NCBI GenBank assembly: GCA_947283485.1
Contig: CAMYOU010000001.1
Coordinates: 62,001-126,000, forward strand
DNA length: 64,000 nt
Reading direction: 5' to 3'
Source: an uncultured Peptostreptococcaceae bacterium
GTDB taxonomy: Bacteria > Bacillota > Clostridia > Tissierellales > Peptoniphilaceae
In this document: positions 61,908 through 64,000 of the stretch, in pieces
Numbering within the stretch: position 1 is the first letter of the stretch
Layout of the letters: every line of letters begins with the position of its first letter
The notes under the pieces: model-generated
Databases searched by the model: none
What the model saw: the letters and a program-made list of their open reading frames with translations, nothing else
Told to the model about the DNA's origin: nothing
Translations under genes and position numbers: made by a program

Positions 61908-62455
61908 AAGGCATCGTCACGAAAAGATATGGCGACACCGTCGTCTTCGATCATTTTGCGTTTGAGATTCCCGAGGGAAAGTTCACGGCCCTTACCGGCG
62001 AGAGCGGTGTGGGGAAGACCACACTCTTACGTATTCTCGCAGGCGTCGAACCCTATGAGGGGGAACTTACTCTCTGCACGCCTGTCGCTTTTCTCTATCA
62101 GACCTCCGTCTTTCTCGAACGCCTGAGCCTTGGGAAAAATCTCGAACTCGCAGGGATTCATCATGCCCGGGACGAAGCGGCGAAACTTGGACTCGCGGAC
62201 GCATTCGATCGCCCGGTCGGATCGTTTTCCGGCGGGATGAAACGCCGCGCGTCGATTCTACGCGCTGCACTCTTCCCGGCGAAACTCTATCTTCTCGACG
62301 AGCCGTTAAAAGAACTCGACCCCGAGAATTACGATCGTGCCGCACTCTTTTTGCGAGAAAAGCTATCGGGAAAGACCGTTTTATTCTCCACGCATCGCGA
62401 GAGCGAAGTCGCGCTTTTCGATGCTGCGAGAGTCACGCTCGAACGCCGCGGATAG
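61904..62455 (+). CDS. Short ABC ATPase of the NMT1-type transporter
   Basis: 183 residues with Walker A GESGVGKTTLL, Q-loop FLYQTS, signature FSGGMKRRAS, Walker B LYLLDEPLKELD and the H-loop FSTHRESE. It is about 60 residues shorter than usual importer ATPases, with a shortened helical part and C-terminus, but no key motif is missing. Overlaps the permease stop by 4 bases. Confidence 0.9.
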   Translation: MKGIVTKRYGDTVVFDHFAFEIPEGKFTALTGESGVGKTTLLRILAGVEPYEGELTLCTPVAFLYQTSVFLERLSLGKNLELAGIHHARDEAAKLGLADAFDRPVGSFSGGMKRRASILRAALFPAKLYLLDEPLKELDPENYDRAALFLREKLSGKTVLFSTHRESEVALFDAARVTLERRG

Positions 62456-62476
62456 AGATGTTTTCCCCGCGAAATG

Positions 62477-62485
62477 TGGTACAAT
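62477..62485 (+). promoter_or_regulatory. Extended -10 promoter of the SpoIIE-like phosphatase
   Basis: TGGTACAAT, 21 bases before the start codon. Confidence 0.5.
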
Positions 62486-62505
62486 CAAACAAGCGAGGTG
62501 AGGTC

Positions 62506-63564
62506 ATGGCACTCTACAATGTGATTTTGGAAGCGCTCGACAATCTATTGGATTTTGTCCGCATCATTGATCGGGACGGCAAAGTCGTCTACGAAAACAG
62601 CGCGATGAAGACGTACCTCACGCGCCTTCGTGAGCGCACGGACGAAGCGTTCCCCGCTTTTCCGAGGGAACTCTTCGGCAAAAAAGTCGCCCGCGAAATC
62701 TCGATCGACGAGCGCGTCTTCATGTCCCATCTTTCGCCGATCGAAGCGCACTCGGGAGAAGTCATCGCCATGATCGAGGTCTTCCACGACGTCACCCACG
62801 AACGCAAGATGGTAAGGGATCTCTACGAACACATGCGTATGCGGATCGACGACATCGCCTTTGCAAGACGCATCCAGATGTCGCTGCTCCCGACGAGAGA
62901 AGATTTTCCGGGACTCCATTTTGCCATGCGCTACAGCTCGAGCGAGGATCTCTCGGGCGATATCTTTGATTTTTTTGAACTCACGGATCACCGCACCGTC
63001 TTTTACATCGCCGACGTCATGGGCAAAGGCGTCGCCGCCAGTATGATGACGCTCTTTATCCGTCAGCGCGTGCGCTCCATCTTCTCCGACACGGAGGATC
63101 TCTCCGAAGCGGTCGAGATTCTAAGGACGAGCTTTGCACGGATGAAACTCGGCGCGGAGCACTATTTTACAATCTTTATCGGCATCTACGATCCCGAAAA
63201 ACACGAGATCATCTATGTCAACGCCGGACACAATGCACCGCCCGTACACATGCGTGCGCGCGGGAGCGATTTTCTCATTTCGCCCGGCTTTCCCGTGAGC
63301 GAAGTCTTCACCGAAGAACCCTATGAGGCGTATCGGATGAAAGTCGAACCCGGCGACCGACTTGTCTTCTACACAGACGGCATCCTCGAAGCTCATCGCG
63401 GCGACGAAGAATTCGGCATGGAACGACTGCGGAGAGAACTTGACCGAACGACCGATCCGGACGTCCTCGTCGATCGGGTCTTAAACCGCGTCGAACGCTT
63501 TCTGGATGGCAGAAGGCGTGATGACATCGCCATCTTTGTGATGGATGTATTGAAGGAGGAATGA
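62506..63564 (+). CDS. PAS-SpoIIE (PP2C-type) serine phosphatase
   Basis: 352 residues from ATG 62506 with GAGGTGAGG upstream. N-terminal PAS-like region (residues about 1-100; LLDFVRIIDRDGKVVYENSA), a short coiled linker, then the SpoIIE phosphatase: IQMSLLPTREDFPGLHFA, DLSGDIFDFF, IADVMGKGVAASM, YTDGILEA and RRDDIAIFVMD with the metal-binding Asp residues. Such proteins dephosphorylate anti-anti-sigma factors in stress signalling, but no anti-sigma or antagonist gene is visible in the window. No membrane segment. The stop overlaps the region before pgi. Confidence 0.88.
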   Translation: MALYNVILEALDNLLDFVRIIDRDGKVVYENSAMKTYLTRLRERTDEAFPAFPRELFGKKVAREISIDERVFMSHLSPIEAHSGEVIAMIEVFHDVTHERKMVRDLYEHMRMRIDDIAFARRIQMSLLPTREDFPGLHFAMRYSSSEDLSGDIFDFFELTDHRTVFYIADVMGKGVAASMMTLFIRQRVRSIFSDTEDLSEAVEILRTSFARMKLGAEHYFTIFIGIYDPEKHEIIYVNAGHNAPPVHMRARGSDFLISPGFPVSEVFTEEPYEAYRMKVEPGDRLVFYTDGILEAHRGDEEFGMERLRRELDRTTDPDVLVDRVLNRVERFLDGRRRDDIAIFVMDVLKEE

Positions 63565-63566
63565 AG

Positions 63567-64000
63567 TTGATCAAATTTTCCTATGAGGGTACGCCCTGCG
63601 AAGTCGATTTCGACCGCGCCAATGCGGCACTGACCACACTCAAAGAAAAATCGGGAGCGGGCAGCACCTTTACCGGCTGGGTGGACTACCCCTTGCGCTA
63701 CGATAAAGAGGAATATGCCCGCATGAAAAGCGCGGCACGCATCGTCCGCGAACGCGACGCGCTCGTCGTCGTCGGCATCGGCGGGAGCTATCTCGGCACC
63801 CGCGCCGTCCTCGAAGCACTCCGCGGACCGCACGGCCCCGAGATCTATTTTGCAGGCGAAAGCCTCTCGAGCGACGCGCTCTATGAACTCATGGAAAAAC
63901 TCGAGGGCAAGGACTACGCCGTCAATGTCGTGAGCAAATCCGGCACGACGACCGAACCCGCCATCGCCTTTCGCCTCTTACGCGCCGATCTCATGCGCCG
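63567..64000 (+). CDS. pgi: Glucose-6-phosphate isomerase, N-terminal part (cut by window edge)
   Basis: About 144 residues visible. Start TTG 63567 is preferred because AGGAGG lies seven bases upstream; the ATG at 63561 is only one base from it. Sequence includes SGAGSTFTGWVDYP, VVVGIGGSYLGTRAVLEAL (phosphate-binding Gly loop) and VSKSGTTTEPAIAFRLL, the PGI signature. It interconverts glucose-6-phosphate and fructose-6-phosphate in the cytoplasm. Overlap with the SpoIIE-like gene suggests one transcript. The catalytic Glu and His lie beyond the edge. Confidence 0.93.
   Translation, partial: MIKFSYEGTPCEVDFDRANAALTTLKEKSGAGSTFTGWVDYPLRYDKEEYARMKSAARIVRERDALVVVGIGGSYLGTRAVLEALRGPHGPEIYFAGESLSSDALYELMEKLEGKDYAVNVVSKSGTTTEPAIAFRLLRADLMR

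Overview
The window looks like the chromosome of a low-redox, amino-acid-fermenting Firmicute, probably a Clostridia/Tissierellia member such as the Peptoniphilaceae. The placement is an inference from gene content. The supporting genes are strong AGGAGG ribosome binding sites, a monoderm cell-wall set (LCP protein, MurC, alanine racemase, GT51 glycosyltransferase, VanY-type peptidase, many lipoproteins), the Firmicute-type YacL, CarD and YlmH-like proteins, a superoxide reductase, tyrosine phenol-lyase, NAD malic enzyme and a tripartite tricarboxylate transporter. By eye the DNA is GC-rich for this group, so long antisense shadow frames are common and were left out. The sequence starts inside a phosphate acetyltransferase region and ends inside glucose-6-phosphate isomerase. 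I see no rRNA, tRNA, phage, insertion sequence or CRISPR array.

Layout. 1-7.4 kb (minus): one long transcription unit running LCP protein, type 2 IPP isomerase, a terminator-like hairpin, then glutamate-cysteine ligase (GCS2), a glutathionylspermidine-synthase-like ATP-grasp ligase, a TupA-like lipoprotein and a C26 gamma-glutamyl hydrolase, the last four with 4-bp overlaps, and finally a dihydrofolate reductase whose frame runs without a stop into phosphate acetyltransferase. 7.9-12.6 kb: YkvI-like transporter, superoxide reductase, THUMP RNA methylase, ThiW/ThiD. 12.6-17.3 kb (minus): CarD/YacL, then a SAF-domain dehydrogenase, carbamate kinase and CpXC protein. 17.4-23.4 kb: SDR, CopA/CopZ, an unknown lipoprotein, SerS. 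23.4-28.5 kb: a degenerate tandem-repeat spacer, TctCBA, and a small XRE-regulated membrane-protein operon with a clear double operator. 28.5-34.5 kb: MBL hydrolase, MFS exporter, thioesterase, leucyl aminopeptidase, malic enzyme, helical stress-like protein. 34.5-40 kb: VanY-type peptidase, AIM24, isochorismatase, radical SAM, alanine racemase and two small proteins below usual gene-calling size. 40-46.4 kb: GDPD, S4 RNA-binding protein, a GT51/BceAB operon, zinc metallopeptidase. 46.7-49.2 kb: a large secreted beta-helix/Cna-B protein. 49.4-54 kb: tyrosine phenol-lyase, a second XRE/membrane pair with 21-bp-phased operators, repeats, MurC. 54-64 kb: penicillin-binding-like serine hydrolase, MATE, SDR, PncB, M29 aminopeptidase, a NMT1-type ABC importer, a PAS-SpoIIE phosphatase and Pgi.

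How the genes fit together: energy comes from amino acids and organic acids (Tpl, peptidases, Tct, malic enzyme, Pta, carbamate kinase). The wall and envelope genes are spread through several operons. The most interesting possible new system is the four-gene gamma-glutamyl operon at 902-5293. Also notable are the DHFR-Pta open frame, the GT51-BceAB operon, the two compact XRE/operator modules and families of degenerate intergenic repeats.
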